DNA of 64,000 nucleotides from Euryarchaeota archaeon UBA88 (GTDB lineage: Archaea > Thermoplasmatota > Poseidoniia > Poseidoniales > Poseidoniaceae), in the NCBI GenBank assembly GCA_002499545.1, contig DAME01000025.1, positions 11,143 through 75,142 of the forward strand. The letters are read 5' to 3'. Positions within the stretch are counted from its first letter, which is position 1; each line of letters begins with the position of its first letter. The notes under the pieces were generated by a model that was given only the letters and a program-made list of their open reading frames with translations, was not told the origin of the DNA and did not search any database. Both the position numbers and the translations under genes were made by a program. Shown one piece after another: positions 7,757 to 18,000 of this stretch.

Positions 7757-10700
7757 ATGAGCAAGCGTACCGTGACCGCTTTGATTCTCGTAGGTCTTAT
7801 GTTCACATCAGGTTGCATGGGAGCAATTGAATCTGATTCGGATCTAACTGATGAACCAGAAATAGAACTTGAATCCATTTCACTCACTGCAAGTTGGGAA
7901 TTAGCACCTTCTCAAGGTCTGGTGAATGATGCACCGATTCAATTCAATGTTAAGATTCAAGCCACGGGTCAAGACTGGACCGCTTCGCCAATGATTATCT
8001 CGCCGAGCATTGAACTTGTAGCAGAATTTGAATGGGAAAAAACACCGCTCGGTTACACGCTTCAGTTGACGCCAACTGAAATTGGTTCGTATCTTGTTCA
8101 GGTGGATTTTGCAACAACTAACGGAGCGGTATTCGCTCTCCCAATTCCTGAACCATTGACCCATACTCTGAATGTTACACCGGTTCAAGAACTCGCCCCA
8201 GTCCTGAGTGCACCTGTCGCGATTGAACTAAGTGAACCCACGATTATCTGGTTTGAAGGTAGTGTCACCCATTCATCCATCACAACATGCACACTCGACT
8301 ATTCGGTTAGGAATGGCGAAAGTGGAACTGTATTTGTACGGGATGACGGTACTTGGAAACGAATGATTGATTTTTCAGAATTAAGTGATTCTACTGCTAT
8401 AACCACAACGGTAACCTGTGGAGAATTCACTGCACTCAGCGATACCGTGACAACCCAAATTTATCTTGACAGTCCAGGCAACGACACAGATGGTGACGGT
8501 ATCCTCGACCTGGTTGACCGTTGTATGGACGGTTATGGTGCCGAAGAAGGATGGGTATCGACTGATGAAAGTGATATCGACGGGGACGGTTGCAATGATT
8601 TCCATGAAGATCTGGACGACGATAATGACGGTGTTGGTGACGATTTTGATGAGTGCCCTGACTCTGTAGGTTGGGTGAGTACACCCTATGCTGACTATGA
8701 TTCTGATGGGTGCCATGATGCTGATGAAGACCTTGACGATGATGGTGATGGGGTTCTTGATGAATTCGATGATTGCCCGAGCGGACAACTTGGATGGGGT
8801 TCGAATTTTTACAGCGATCGAGATGGAGATGGATGTGCTGATTTAGACGAGGATTCTGATGACGACAATGATGGATTAGAGGATGAACTGGATGCATGTC
8901 CAAGAGGTCAGAGCAACTGGTTCCGAAACACAAGCAGTGATTTTGATGATGATGGATGCGCTGACCAATCGGAAGACGAGGACGATGACAACGACGGTGT
9001 CAACGATGTCAACATCACTGGCGACATGCTTGATCGATGCCCACGAACAGCACTTAACTCAACCGACGTAGATCAAAACGGCTGCTCAGCACTCCAGCGT
9101 GATACTGATCTTGATGGCGTTAATGATGCTCACGATCAGTGTGAGGGGACGCCTTCTGGATTGACGGTCAACGATGTAGGTTGTGCAGACTTGGACAACG
9201 ATGGTGTGTATGCAAATGTTGACCAATGTCCTAATTCGCCTGAAAGATGGACCATTGAAATCGATGGGTGTGCTGTTATCCAGCAGCCTGTTGCTTGGAA
9301 AAGCAGTTCCCCATTGACTGGTCCGATGCAAATCGTTCCACAATTTTCTACACCAACGCTCAATGGAACCTACTACTTCCAACAACGCTGGACTGGCTAT
9401 GACGTCTACTTTTTCATGTTCAAATACACGGATGCAGATGGGAACGGAAATTCTGCAACATGGGGGCAAAACCCTGGCCCGTTCATTCGTTCGTTACCAG
9501 ATAATGTTCACCTGTTCTATGGTTCGTTCGATACCACATACCACGCCGATATTCTAAATCGAAAGGCTGCGGTTGAAAATGCGCTGAACCCAAGTGAGGA
9601 AGATGCATGGGAAGGGCGAATACACTACATTGACCAACGTGCAAATGGCATCAATGGCGGGTTGGGGCAGATGATCTCCTCCTTCAACAGTCCGTTGTAC
9701 ATGGGCATCGACCGATTTCAAATGGCTCGGGAGACGGGTTCACTCTATGCTTGGACATCATCAAATAACGACCCAATGCATCTCGTCCATGAGCCAAAGC
9801 AGTGGAATGCCGAATTCCCGGTAGAATCACGCAGACACGATAGCGGTATTCATGAAGTAAAACTCTGGGATTTTGACGCACACAGTGGGGGTTGGGGTGG
9901 AGGTTTTACCTCGGCCCAGACATCGATTTTACCTTCAAACATGTCTCAATTTGATACGATGGAAGTCTACCATGAGCACGCATGCGAAGACAGAATGAAC
10001 CGTCATACGAAAGCCGACGGTTCCACGGGTGGGTGCCATGAGTGGGATTATGAAGCCAATCTACGAATTTGCGATCGAGCAAATGCATCATCGTGCGGAA
10101 CAGAATTCATGAGGTGGATTACAACGTACGGTCGAGAAGGGAAATGGCTTACCGACATTTCACCCTACCTTTTCATGCTGGAAGATGATGATAATCGAAC
10201 CTTCAAGTATCGAGGAGCGAACAAGGGAGATCTGACAATCACCCTCTTACTCAGTAACTGGGGAAGTGGCTTGAGAGCTTCATCTGCAGATTTTGCCTTT
10301 ACCGGCGGTCAGTTTGATGGAACGTACAACAACGAGTCAATGTATGACAGAAGCCTCAATTTTACCGTCCCCTCATGGGCGGAAAGAGTGGAGATTGTTG
10401 CCACGATAACAGGCCATGGATTCAATAAGGACAATGCCAATTGTGCAGAGTTTTGTGACCATCAACACCATTACTACCTCAATGGATTCACGACTTATGA
10501 ATGGCATCCATTGGTCTACTCCAATGAAGGATGTGAAAATGAAGTGAGTAACGGTGTGGTTGCCAATCAGTTCGGCTCATGGCCGTTTGGTCGCGCAGGC
10601 TGGTGTGCTGGTCAAGACGTCAAGCAATGGACATATGACATCACAAGTTGGAGCGACATGAGCGGTTCAGTCAACGAGCTTACCTACAGAGGATTGTTCA

Positions 10701-10798
10701 ACGGTCAAGAATATCAACCATCTGATGGGATAGGAAACGGACAGCGTAACATACATGCGGAAATTTGGGTTGTGTATTACGCTGCCACTCTACAGTGA
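7757..10798 (+). CDS. Surface lipoprotein with thrombospondin type 3 repeats and PNGase F-like domain
   Basis: Predicted exported, lipid-anchored protein of 1013 aa. A signal peptide ends in the lipobox FTSGC with Cys20. Residues about 60-240 look like beta-sandwich; about 242-500 are Asp-rich thrombospondin type 3 calcium-binding repeats (DTDGDGILDLVD, DDDNDGLEDELD and others). The C-terminal 280 residues resemble bacterial peptide-N-glycosidase F, which cleaves N-glycans from Asn of glycoproteins: CHEWDYEAN (D764 matches the catalytic D60 in CDEWDRYAN), NCAEFCDHQHHYYLNG (E898 matches E206 in GCAEWC), and GRAGWCAGQDV (matches DRAGWCPGMAV). The third acidic residue known for PNGase F (E118 in YTETW) has no clear counterpart, so activity is not assured. 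Residues 500-735 are an unassigned domain. Confidence 0.85.
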   Translation: MSKRTVTALILVGLMFTSGCMGAIESDSDLTDEPEIELESISLTASWELAPSQGLVNDAPIQFNVKIQATGQDWTASPMIISPSIELVAEFEWEKTPLGYTLQLTPTEIGSYLVQVDFATTNGAVFALPIPEPLTHTLNVTPVQELAPVLSAPVAIELSEPTIIWFEGSVTHSSITTCTLDYSVRNGESGTVFVRDDGTWKRMIDFSELSDSTAITTTVTCGEFTALSDTVTTQIYLDSPGNDTDGDGILDLVDRCMDGYGAEEGWVSTDESDIDGDGCNDFHEDLDDDNDGVGDDFDECPDSVGWVSTPYADYDSDGCHDADEDLDDDGDGVLDEFDDCPSGQLGWGSNFYSDRDGDGCADLDEDSDDDNDGLEDELDACPRGQSNWFRNTSSDFDDDGCADQSEDEDDDNDGVNDVNITGDMLDRCPRTALNSTDVDQNGCSALQRDTDLDGVNDAHDQCEGTPSGLTVNDVGCADLDNDGVYANVDQCPNSPERWTIEIDGCAVIQQPVAWKSSSPLTGPMQIVPQFSTPTLNGTYYFQQRWTGYDVYFFMFKYTDADGNGNSATWGQNPGPFIRSLPDNVHLFYGSFDTTYHADILNRKAAVENALNPSEEDAWEGRIHYIDQRANGINGGLGQMISSFNSPLYMGIDRFQMARETGSLYAWTSSNNDPMHLVHEPKQWNAEFPVESRRHDSGIHEVKLWDFDAHSGGWGGGFTSAQTSILPSNMSQFDTMEVYHEHACEDRMNRHTKADGSTGGCHEWDYEANLRICDRANASSCGTEFMRWITTYGREGKWLTDISPYLFMLEDDDNRTFKYRGANKGDLTITLLLSNWGSGLRASSADFAFTGGQFDGTYNNESMYDRSLNFTVPSWAERVEIVATITGHGFNKDNANCAEFCDHQHHYYLNGFTTYEWHPLVYSNEGCENEVSNGVVANQFGSWPFGRAGWCAGQDVKQWTYDITSWSDMSGSVNELTYRGLFNGQEYQPSDGIGNGQRNIHAEIWVVYYAATLQ

Positions 10799-10808
10799 CG
10801 CACGATGC

Positions 10809-11993
10809 TTAAAATTGAGCTGGTGGGGAAGATTTCAAATCCTCAAGATTTGATGCGAGCCGAGGTGTATCGAGTAAAACATAGTCGCTATCACGCCGTT
10901 GCGGCATAAAGCCTGCTCGAACGATGACGTTTTGAAGTTCCATTTCGGTGGCTTGGAATTTGGTGGTCCCAGAAGCGGAAACGACGTTTTCCTCCATCAT
11001 GGTAGAACCGACATCGTTCGCACCACCAAACAATGCCATTTGAGCGGTCTTAATGCCCATTGTAGGCCATGATGATTGAATATTATCGATGTTGTCAAGG
11101 AACATTCGTGACACGGCAACGTGTCGAAGATATTCTGTAGAACCTGCTCCGAGGGTGATTTTGTTTTGTCCCTTGTTCCTTTTTCCAAACGTGTTAACCT
11201 CTAGTTGAACTGGCCACGCAATGAAGGATGTGAAGCCCTTATCACCACGATTCAAGGAACGTTCTTGTAAATCACGGATGTGGCGCATGTGCTCGATTCG
11301 TTGCTCCAAAGTTTCTCCAAATCCGATTACGTTGGTCGCACTTGTTGTTAATTGCAAATCTTGGGCTTCACGCATCACTCGAAGCCAGTTTTTCGGAGAA
11401 CCCTTCTTTGGAGATACATTATTGCGAACATCTTCAACCAGCATTTCAGCACCACCACCAGGTAATCCATGCATTCCAGCAGCCTTCAGACGAGTCAAAA
11501 CCTCTGATGTATCAATGCCCGTAACCTCTGCTATCCCTTCAATTTCAATGGGACTAAAACAATCAATGTCAATCGAAGGGTGACGGGAACGGAGTTCACG
11601 AAGAAGGTCCTCATACCATGAAAATGGAAGTTCCGGGTTAACCCCTCCCTGCATGAGGATACGTACCCCACCGATTGCTTCGAGTTCAGAAATCCGTTGG
11701 GATATTTGATCAATGGATTGGGTGTATGTTTCATCATGTCCGGGGGGTCGATAAAATGAACAAAACTGACAGTTTATGGTACACACATTGGTGTAATTGA
11801 TGTTACGATCAATCAGGTACGTGACCTGTTTCGGTCCGTGAAAAGCATTACGACGAAGGTGCGCAGCCGACATGAGTTCGTGAAGTGGCGCATGTGCATA
11901 CAGTTCAAGTGCATCCTCTTCACTCAATCGGAAATCCGCAGAATTTTCCCGAGTCCACCGGCTCTGGAATTCAAGAATGCGTGTCCAATTCAT
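10809..11993 (-). CDS. mqnC: Radical SAM cyclic dehypoxanthinyl futalosine synthase (MqnC-like)
   Basis: Radical SAM enzyme of the MqnC/MqnE/CofG/CofH superfamily. The cluster-binding motif is C71xxxC75xxC78 in NYTNVCTINCQFCSFYRPPG, where the FYRPPGH continuation is typical of MqnC, the enzyme that makes cyclic dehypoxanthinyl futalosine in the futalosine route to menaquinone. The C-terminal AGFMPQRRDSDYVLL also fits. Length 394 aa is slightly above the usual 370. The other mqn genes are not in this window, so a role outside menaquinone synthesis cannot be excluded; CofH is the nearest alternative. It lies 9 bases downstream of the peptidase gene and converges on the PNGase F-like gene with a 10-base gap. 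Confidence 0.83.
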   Translation of the reverse strand: MNWTRILEFQSRWTRENSADFRLSEEDALELYAHAPLHELMSAAHLRRNAFHGPKQVTYLIDRNINYTNVCTINCQFCSFYRPPGHDETYTQSIDQISQRISELEAIGGVRILMQGGVNPELPFSWYEDLLRELRSRHPSIDIDCFSPIEIEGIAEVTGIDTSEVLTRLKAAGMHGLPGGGAEMLVEDVRNNVSPKKGSPKNWLRVMREAQDLQLTTSATNVIGFGETLEQRIEHMRHIRDLQERSLNRGDKGFTSFIAWPVQLEVNTFGKRNKGQNKITLGAGSTEYLRHVAVSRMFLDNIDNIQSSWPTMGIKTAQMALFGGANDVGSTMMEENVVSASGTTKFQATEMELQNVIVRAGFMPQRRDSDYVLLDTPRLASNLEDLKSSPPAQF

Positions 11994-12002
11994 AGGAAAA
12001 CC

Positions 12003-13433
12003 TCACCATTGCTTTCCAGTCACGGATTCGATTTCTTCAATTGTTTTTGGGCACGAAGCAGTTAGCACGTCCGGTTCATCAGAGGTGACCAGAACATCGT
12101 CTTCAATTCGGATACCAAGGTTGGCATACCGTGGTGGGCAATCCACATCTGGCCTCCAGGCTCCAAAATACAATCCAGGTTCTACTGTTAGGCACATGCC
12201 TTCTTCAAGTAAGCGGGGCTCTCCATTCGGTTTGTAAATGCCTACATCATGAACGTCTAAACCAATCCAGTGACTGGTATTGTGCATGTACCAAAGTCGA
12301 AGATCACCGGTTTTCATGTCAAGTGATTCTTCCAAAGTCTGTGATATTACACCCAAACGAATCAAGCCTTCAGCCATCACTGTGCGAGCAGCATCGTGGG
12401 GCGCTGTATATGGGCGACCAACTCTGCACTGATCGATTGCAGCAAGTTGAGCGTCGAGAACGAGCTGATAGATTTCTTTTTGAGCTTCAGTAAAGACACC
12501 GTTAATTGGCCATGAACGAGTGATATCGGCAGCATATCCGCGATACTCAGCACCAGCATCGACCAGAATTACTTCTCCGTCAAGACAAGCATCATTGTTT
12601 TCCTTGTAGTGGAGGATAGTTGCATTTTCTCCACACCCAACAATCGAAGGATACGACCATCCAGATGTTCCGGCGTACGAAAAGAAGCCTTCGATGGTTG
12701 ATTGTATTTGATATTCCATTCGACCGGGGCGAGTATGGCGCATTGCAGCTTCGTGCGCAACGCTCGATACATCAGCAGCAAATCGCATTTGAGCAATCTC
12801 AGAATCAGATTTTCTCAATCGGAGCTCAGCAATTCGAGCGCTGGGGTCTTCGATTGAAACTGGACCAGTACCAAAATGCTGGCGTGCACGGTCGCGACGT
12901 TCAACCGATTGAAGAACCAAATCATCCATTGCAGGTTGGATACCGGTTCGCAGTAATACTCGTTGTGAATCATCAATCATCACACCTATCCGCTCTTCAA
13001 GTTCATCGATACCGTACGCTTCATCAACCGCCCATTCCTTGAGAGCACCTTCAACCCCGGGTCTACGGCCTTCCCAAATTTCCTTGAGTGTGTCTTTAGG
13101 TTGAACGAATAGAACAGAAGACCAGCTTCCGTCTTTACAGTACATGCAGAACACTGATTCAGGGTCATGCCAGCCAACAAAATACAGCATGTTACTCATG
13201 GTGCGAAACGGATAATGAACATCATTCGAATGGGTTGCTTCGTGCCCAGAGCACAAAATCACGAGGTCATCCGAACGAAGTTGCGAAGTGAGGCGGTTTT
13301 GGCGAGCTCTGTATTCATCAGTGGAAATCTTAGGAGGTTGCGGTCCAACCTTACCCATGGCTGCCTCGTGCATGCGATGTCCAGTCGTCGACCAGTCTTC
13401 AATAATTGCATCATAAGAGTTACAATTTTGCAT
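12003..13433 (-). CDS. pepP: Xaa-Pro aminopeptidase (M24B family)
   Basis: Dinuclear metallopeptidase that removes an N-terminal residue preceding proline. The creatinase-type N-terminal domain is followed by the pita-bread catalytic fold with its five metal ligands in order: Asp in ILVDAGAEYRGYAADITRSW (two Asp), His in HWIGLDVHDVG, Glu in LTVEPGLYF and Glu in GIRIEDDVLV. Three starts are possible: TTG 13460, ATG 13445 and ATG 13433; I choose 13433 because it follows an AAGGATGATT stretch that could serve as ribosome binding site and it minimises the overlap with the gene upstream (14 bases). Overlap and the 9-base gap to mqnC suggest one transcript. Probably cytoplasmic; no signal peptide is seen. 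Confidence 0.92.
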   Translation of the reverse strand: MQNCNSYDAIIEDWSTTGHRMHEAAMGKVGPQPPKISTDEYRARQNRLTSQLRSDDLVILCSGHEATHSNDVHYPFRTMSNMLYFVGWHDPESVFCMYCKDGSWSSVLFVQPKDTLKEIWEGRRPGVEGALKEWAVDEAYGIDELEERIGVMIDDSQRVLLRTGIQPAMDDLVLQSVERRDRARQHFGTGPVSIEDPSARIAELRLRKSDSEIAQMRFAADVSSVAHEAAMRHTRPGRMEYQIQSTIEGFFSYAGTSGWSYPSIVGCGENATILHYKENNDACLDGEVILVDAGAEYRGYAADITRSWPINGVFTEAQKEIYQLVLDAQLAAIDQCRVGRPYTAPHDAARTVMAEGLIRLGVISQTLEESLDMKTGDLRLWYMHNTSHWIGLDVHDVGIYKPNGEPRLLEEGMCLTVEPGLYFGAWRPDVDCPPRYANLGIRIEDDVLVTSDEPDVLTASCPKTIEEIESVTGKQW

Positions 13434-15015
13434 CGTGGGAATCATCCTTGGACGGCTCAATGCGGTTCCACTTAGGAATACTGTTTGCAGCAGATTGGCT
13501 CATCGTCCTTCGAACAAAGAAAATCAAACCTACCAGTGCCCCCAATGCAACCAGACTGAACACCATGTTGGAGGTCGTTATGCGAGAACTTGCTCCAGCA
13601 GCCTCTTCGATACGCAGTGTGAACGCAAGAGAAGATGTTTCGTCATCATCGTCAGAGACGACCAAGCGGACATCATAGGCCCCCGGACTGGAAAAGTCTG
13701 AATGATTGAGAGAGGATTTTCCCGTGACATAGATTTGATCATTGATGTACCATGAACACATGATGTCGGAAGCATCATTCTGGGTATCTGTGCTCCCATC
13801 ACAGTTGAGGTCCCATTCACTACCGGATACGGTTGAAATCAATGTCCCGTCACTCACTGTCAGCCCGTCAAGTTGAATTGCGGGTGACGGTGCTTGGTTG
13901 ACTACTAAGAATTCATAACTCGTTCGAATCAGGCGACCAACTGAATCGCGAATCAAAAGTTCGACCGACCAGGTACCGCTCAATGACGGTTGCAACATGA
14001 TTTCGGAGTCTGAAAGTTGTTGAGATTCCAAAACAGAATGACGACTACCATCGGGCTGTACGACCGTCCATGTAAGTTCCATCGAACCACCATCATACCC
14101 TTCTATCACGGTACTCGAAAAGGACACGTTTGTAGATTCGAATACGGATTCTATGGTCGAATTCTGTGATTCAAGGTCGACTACTCCGTTGGTTTCAGAT
14201 TGAAAAACGATTTCCACATCTGGCAGAGAGCGGTCAATGTGGAAGGTTAATGTTTGAGATTCAGAAGTGCGCAGAAGCGAATCAAGAACGTAGATTTTAA
14301 GCAACCAAAATCCGTCTGGAAGTGATATTGATTCCGGAGTGAATTCTACATCCCAACCTTGTTCACTTGGGGTTTGCGAAAAATCAGTGAATTGAGAGAA
14401 GGCTTCACGGCAGATACCGAACGGGGCGGGGCATATTTCCATTCGTACTTGGGATTCGATATCGGTATGTGGTGCAAAGACCACTGGAACGAACACTTGG
14501 GATACGTCGTTCATCACGACGATTCGGTTATTTTTGAAAGGCAAAAGAACAGGCCGGTGATGGTTGAACGAATCATCGGAATCTATTGAATCATGGACTT
14601 GGATTTCTCCGAGATAGACGATGAGGGAAAACAAGGGTAAGTCAGTACTGTTGACTGCATCCAATGCAAAGAGACATGTACACTTGATGGCAGTAACATT
14701 CAATTCCACATCCCAGTGCCACGAATCCTCTGAAGTAGCTTCGACGTTTGTAAGGTATCCTGTTTCAAGCGCAACAGGTTGTTCATCGATGGTTGATAGA
14801 TTGTAAAGAGTCCACATCGTATTTGACAGAGGGATTTCTGAGCTTCCGTTGAGGAACATTTCGGAGGAAAATGAAGAACCTGTGGTTTGATGAACGGTAA
14901 CGAGGGATTCCTCAGAAATGGGTTTGTGATGCTTAGCATCTACCAGTCCTGACAAGGTCGGCATCAAAAAACAGGCCAACATGAGGATAACACAGAACTT
15001 GTTGGTCATTCCCAT
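13420..15015 (-). CDS. Secreted, C-terminally anchored PKD-like surface protein
   Basis: Predicted exported protein of about 530 aa. It has an N-terminal signal peptide (MGMTNKFCVILMLACFLMP with cleavage expected after LVDA) and one C-terminal membrane helix (FSLVALGALVGLIFFVRR) followed by a short cytoplasmic tail, so most of the chain faces outward. The body is beta-rich, with an Ig/PKD-like domain near the C terminus (APSPAIQLDG...GAYDVRLVVSDDDDE) and several N-glycosylation sequons. No enzyme motif is visible. Starts at 15042, 15015 and 15009 are possible; the last two place the signal peptide at the N terminus. It overlaps pepP by 14 bases. Confidence 0.78.
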   Translation of the reverse strand: MGMTNKFCVILMLACFLMPTLSGLVDAKHHKPISEESLVTVHQTTGSSFSSEMFLNGSSEIPLSNTMWTLYNLSTIDEQPVALETGYLTNVEATSEDSWHWDVELNVTAIKCTCLFALDAVNSTDLPLFSLIVYLGEIQVHDSIDSDDSFNHHRPVLLPFKNNRIVVMNDVSQVFVPVVFAPHTDIESQVRMEICPAPFGICREAFSQFTDFSQTPSEQGWDVEFTPESISLPDGFWLLKIYVLDSLLRTSESQTLTFHIDRSLPDVEIVFQSETNGVVDLESQNSTIESVFESTNVSFSSTVIEGYDGGSMELTWTVVQPDGSRHSVLESQQLSDSEIMLQPSLSGTWSVELLIRDSVGRLIRTSYEFLVVNQAPSPAIQLDGLTVSDGTLISTVSGSEWDLNCDGSTDTQNDASDIMCSWYINDQIYVTGKSSLNHSDFSSPGAYDVRLVVSDDDDETSSLAFTLRIEEAAGASSRITTSNMVFSLVALGALVGLIFFVRRTMSQSAANSIPKWNRIEPSKDDSHDAKL

Positions 15016-15066
15016 GACCGAGTGTGCGTTCCATTCAAACATGAATGTTCGCTCTTCATGGGCCGC

Positions 15067-18000
15067 TTATTGGGCAAACGGATCGCAGAGTTCCCCTTGT
15101 CCTGGGAAACTTGTAGGATTGCGGGGATTGGTATCCCACTTGAATTCACAATAATTCACGTGGCCGTCTCCATCTGTGTCAATCATCCGATCAGCAGGGT
15201 CAAACGGATCGAATTGGAAGTGATATTCCCATCCAGTTGCCATACCATCGTCATCATGGTCTTGATAGTAGACTTCCGGACCATCATTCCAACCGTCACC
15301 ATCGGTGTCGTTGGTGATTGGGCTGGTGCCGTTTTGCTTCTCTTCCAAGTTGGTATAATTTTCTAAGTTATCGTAAAACCGTTTTCCATCAGGTGTATCG
15401 GGGTCAATATTGCAGTCGGAATTCGTTGTATCATTGTAACCGGAGCAATATTTGCGAATCAGTCCAGTACGGTTAAGCCCGTCAGTGTCGGGGTCTTCGT
15501 CACCGTCCATGATACCGTCAAGGTCGCTGTCGGGCATGGAAGGGTCCATCACGCCACGAGCGCCGTAAGCGTCGATTGAGGAATTGTCCACCAGTCCGCT
15601 ATCCAAAGCAAGTCCGGAGTAGTACACTTCCCATCCATCAGGTAATTGGTCACCATCGGTATCGTCATCGACTGGGTTCGTGTTCCACTTGTCAGGTGCT
15701 TCAGCCCCATTCGCCAATGAATCGTTATCGATATCAAACGTGTCATCTTTCATCGAACCAAGTGATGGGTCAAGAGCCCAACGTCCATTGCAGGCACAGA
15801 AGTTATTGACGGGAATTGAAAAACCAGTGAGATTCATTTCCGAAACAGCATATTTTTTCTCTACGATGAAACCGCCCAAGTTATTTTGCCAAACGTAACC
15901 ACCGGCTTCCATCGAGCAATCGTTGTTTTGTGAGGGGACGCATCCAGGACGTTCCCAGGATGATGTTGCGACCCAAAGACTGTGGGAATTCGTGTTGTCT
16001 TCCGACGATTTTACCTGCATCTCCCAACCGTCAAGCATCCCATCGGAATCGGTATCGTTCTGCAGTGGATTGGTTGGATTTTGGAACGGTCGTGGTACGA
16101 ACAAGACTTCATTTCCGTCAAGAAGACTATCGTTATCTGTATCAGAGTTGTTTGCGTGGGTAAGGAAGTTATCTTTCCCAGCAATGACTTCTTCTCCATC
16201 TTCAAGACCGTCGTTGTCGGTATCAAACATACAAGGACTGGTGAAGTATGATTCACCCTCCCATGTATAGCCTGTGAGGGCTTCTATTTGGTCAAGTTCA
16301 CCATCGCCATCAGTATCCGGATTTGAAGCATTGGAACCTCCAGCACACACTGAAGCGAATTCCATGTAATCCGATAAGCCATCTTCATCGGTGTCAAAGA
16401 GTCCTGGGTCTGATGTAACCCAGGTCTTGATAACACCGTTATTCACGACGAGAATTTCCCAACCCATCACTTCAATTCCATCAAGAAGTCCATCACCGTC
16501 AGTGTCTGGATTCAGTGGATTGGTTGAACGACCATCTATCACTCCGTCATTGTCGCGGTCTCGTGCGTTGTATTCCATGAGGTTCGTGAATTGTTCTTCA
16601 GGTTCTACAATTTGCATCCAGCTAAAGAGACGGGACTCGACGGCCTGTCCGAGAGTAACATCAATCGAATAAACATAGCCGGCAACTGGCGCAATCATGG
16701 CGACAGTTTGCTTCTGACCACCTGCCAGGGTGATTTGGCCACGAGCGACAGTGGAGTTTGCTTCAACCCACTGGTCTTCAATCACATCAATTCCGATAAC
16801 GATGGTTGTTGACTCAAGTGTAGAATAGAAGACTCCACCATCTCCATCAACGTCCCAACCGTCTCGATCAGGATCGAGGTTGCCGTTAGCACCATCACGG
16901 GGGTGAAGCCCGTTAGTTGATTCCCATCCATCTGGCATACCATCTTGGTCAGTATCGAGCCTCCACGGGGATGTGAAGTTCGTAGGGCCAAATGTGTTCG
17001 CAACGAGGTATTCTTCGAAGTTGTTCAGTCCATCTTCATCCCAGTCACCGTATCCGTCGGATGCGTTTGAGGGATTCAAAACCTTGAGTGCATCGTTCTG
17101 CGGTTGGTCATTCACGTTGGAGTAACAAAATTCGAATCCATCCGGCATACCGTCACCGTCGGTGTCCCAGTCGGATGGTCCGTTGAGTAAACCATCACCG
17201 TCCATGTCCATGAGGAACCAAGAGTTTTCAACACCAGAAAACGGAGCTAAGCGTGAAATTGGATCGAGAAGAGGTGTGTTGCAGTCTTCTCCAACCCCCG
17301 TGCTAAGAACGACGGAATCCAAGCCTACTTCGACAATGTCGTCGAGCAAATCCATGTCCGAATCACGAGCGTTAGGGTTGGTGCCAAAGAGTTCTTCCTG
17401 GAAGTTTGGAAGACCGTCTTCATCCGTGTCCAGAATCATATCACAGGAGTGCGAGCCTTGCGAATTGGCGAGTTCAGACCATGAAGGCAGCACGCCTTCA
17501 GCGTCATCATAAAAACTGGAGAGAGTATCTTCCATTGCTTGGTCAAGAAGAAGGCAATCCCAATTTCCGTTGAGTGGATCGAAGAGGGTAACTTCGCCTC
17601 CAGGAGTTTGTACAACCATTGTATACATCGATTCCCAGCGGTCGTTGAGATTGTCATTGTCAGTATCCGCACGTTGAGGATCGGTGCCGAGTTCTTGCTC
17701 GACTTGGTTGGTTAACCCGTCATTATCAGGATCGCCGTTTGGTCCTTGTTCAGGGTCTGGCCAAGAATCAGTTTCGTTTTCGATGTTAGCATCGTCGGTT
17801 TGATCTGCTTGAGAAGGATCTTGAATGATATCTTCTGATTCACCGTTATCAAGTGGATTGAGGCCGTGTTCAACTTCCCATCCATCACTCATACCGTCGT
17901 TATCCGTATCGGGTTTATCGGGGTCAGTGCCGTACTGAGTCGATTCAAGAGTATCTGAAAGACCGTCCCCATCTGAATCTAAACCCGCACCGATTGCCGT

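Noticed and set aside
8436..8933. His/Gln-rich reading frame on the minus strand
   Set aside because: It is the antisense image of the Asp-rich repeats of the PNGase F-like gene and has no independent support.
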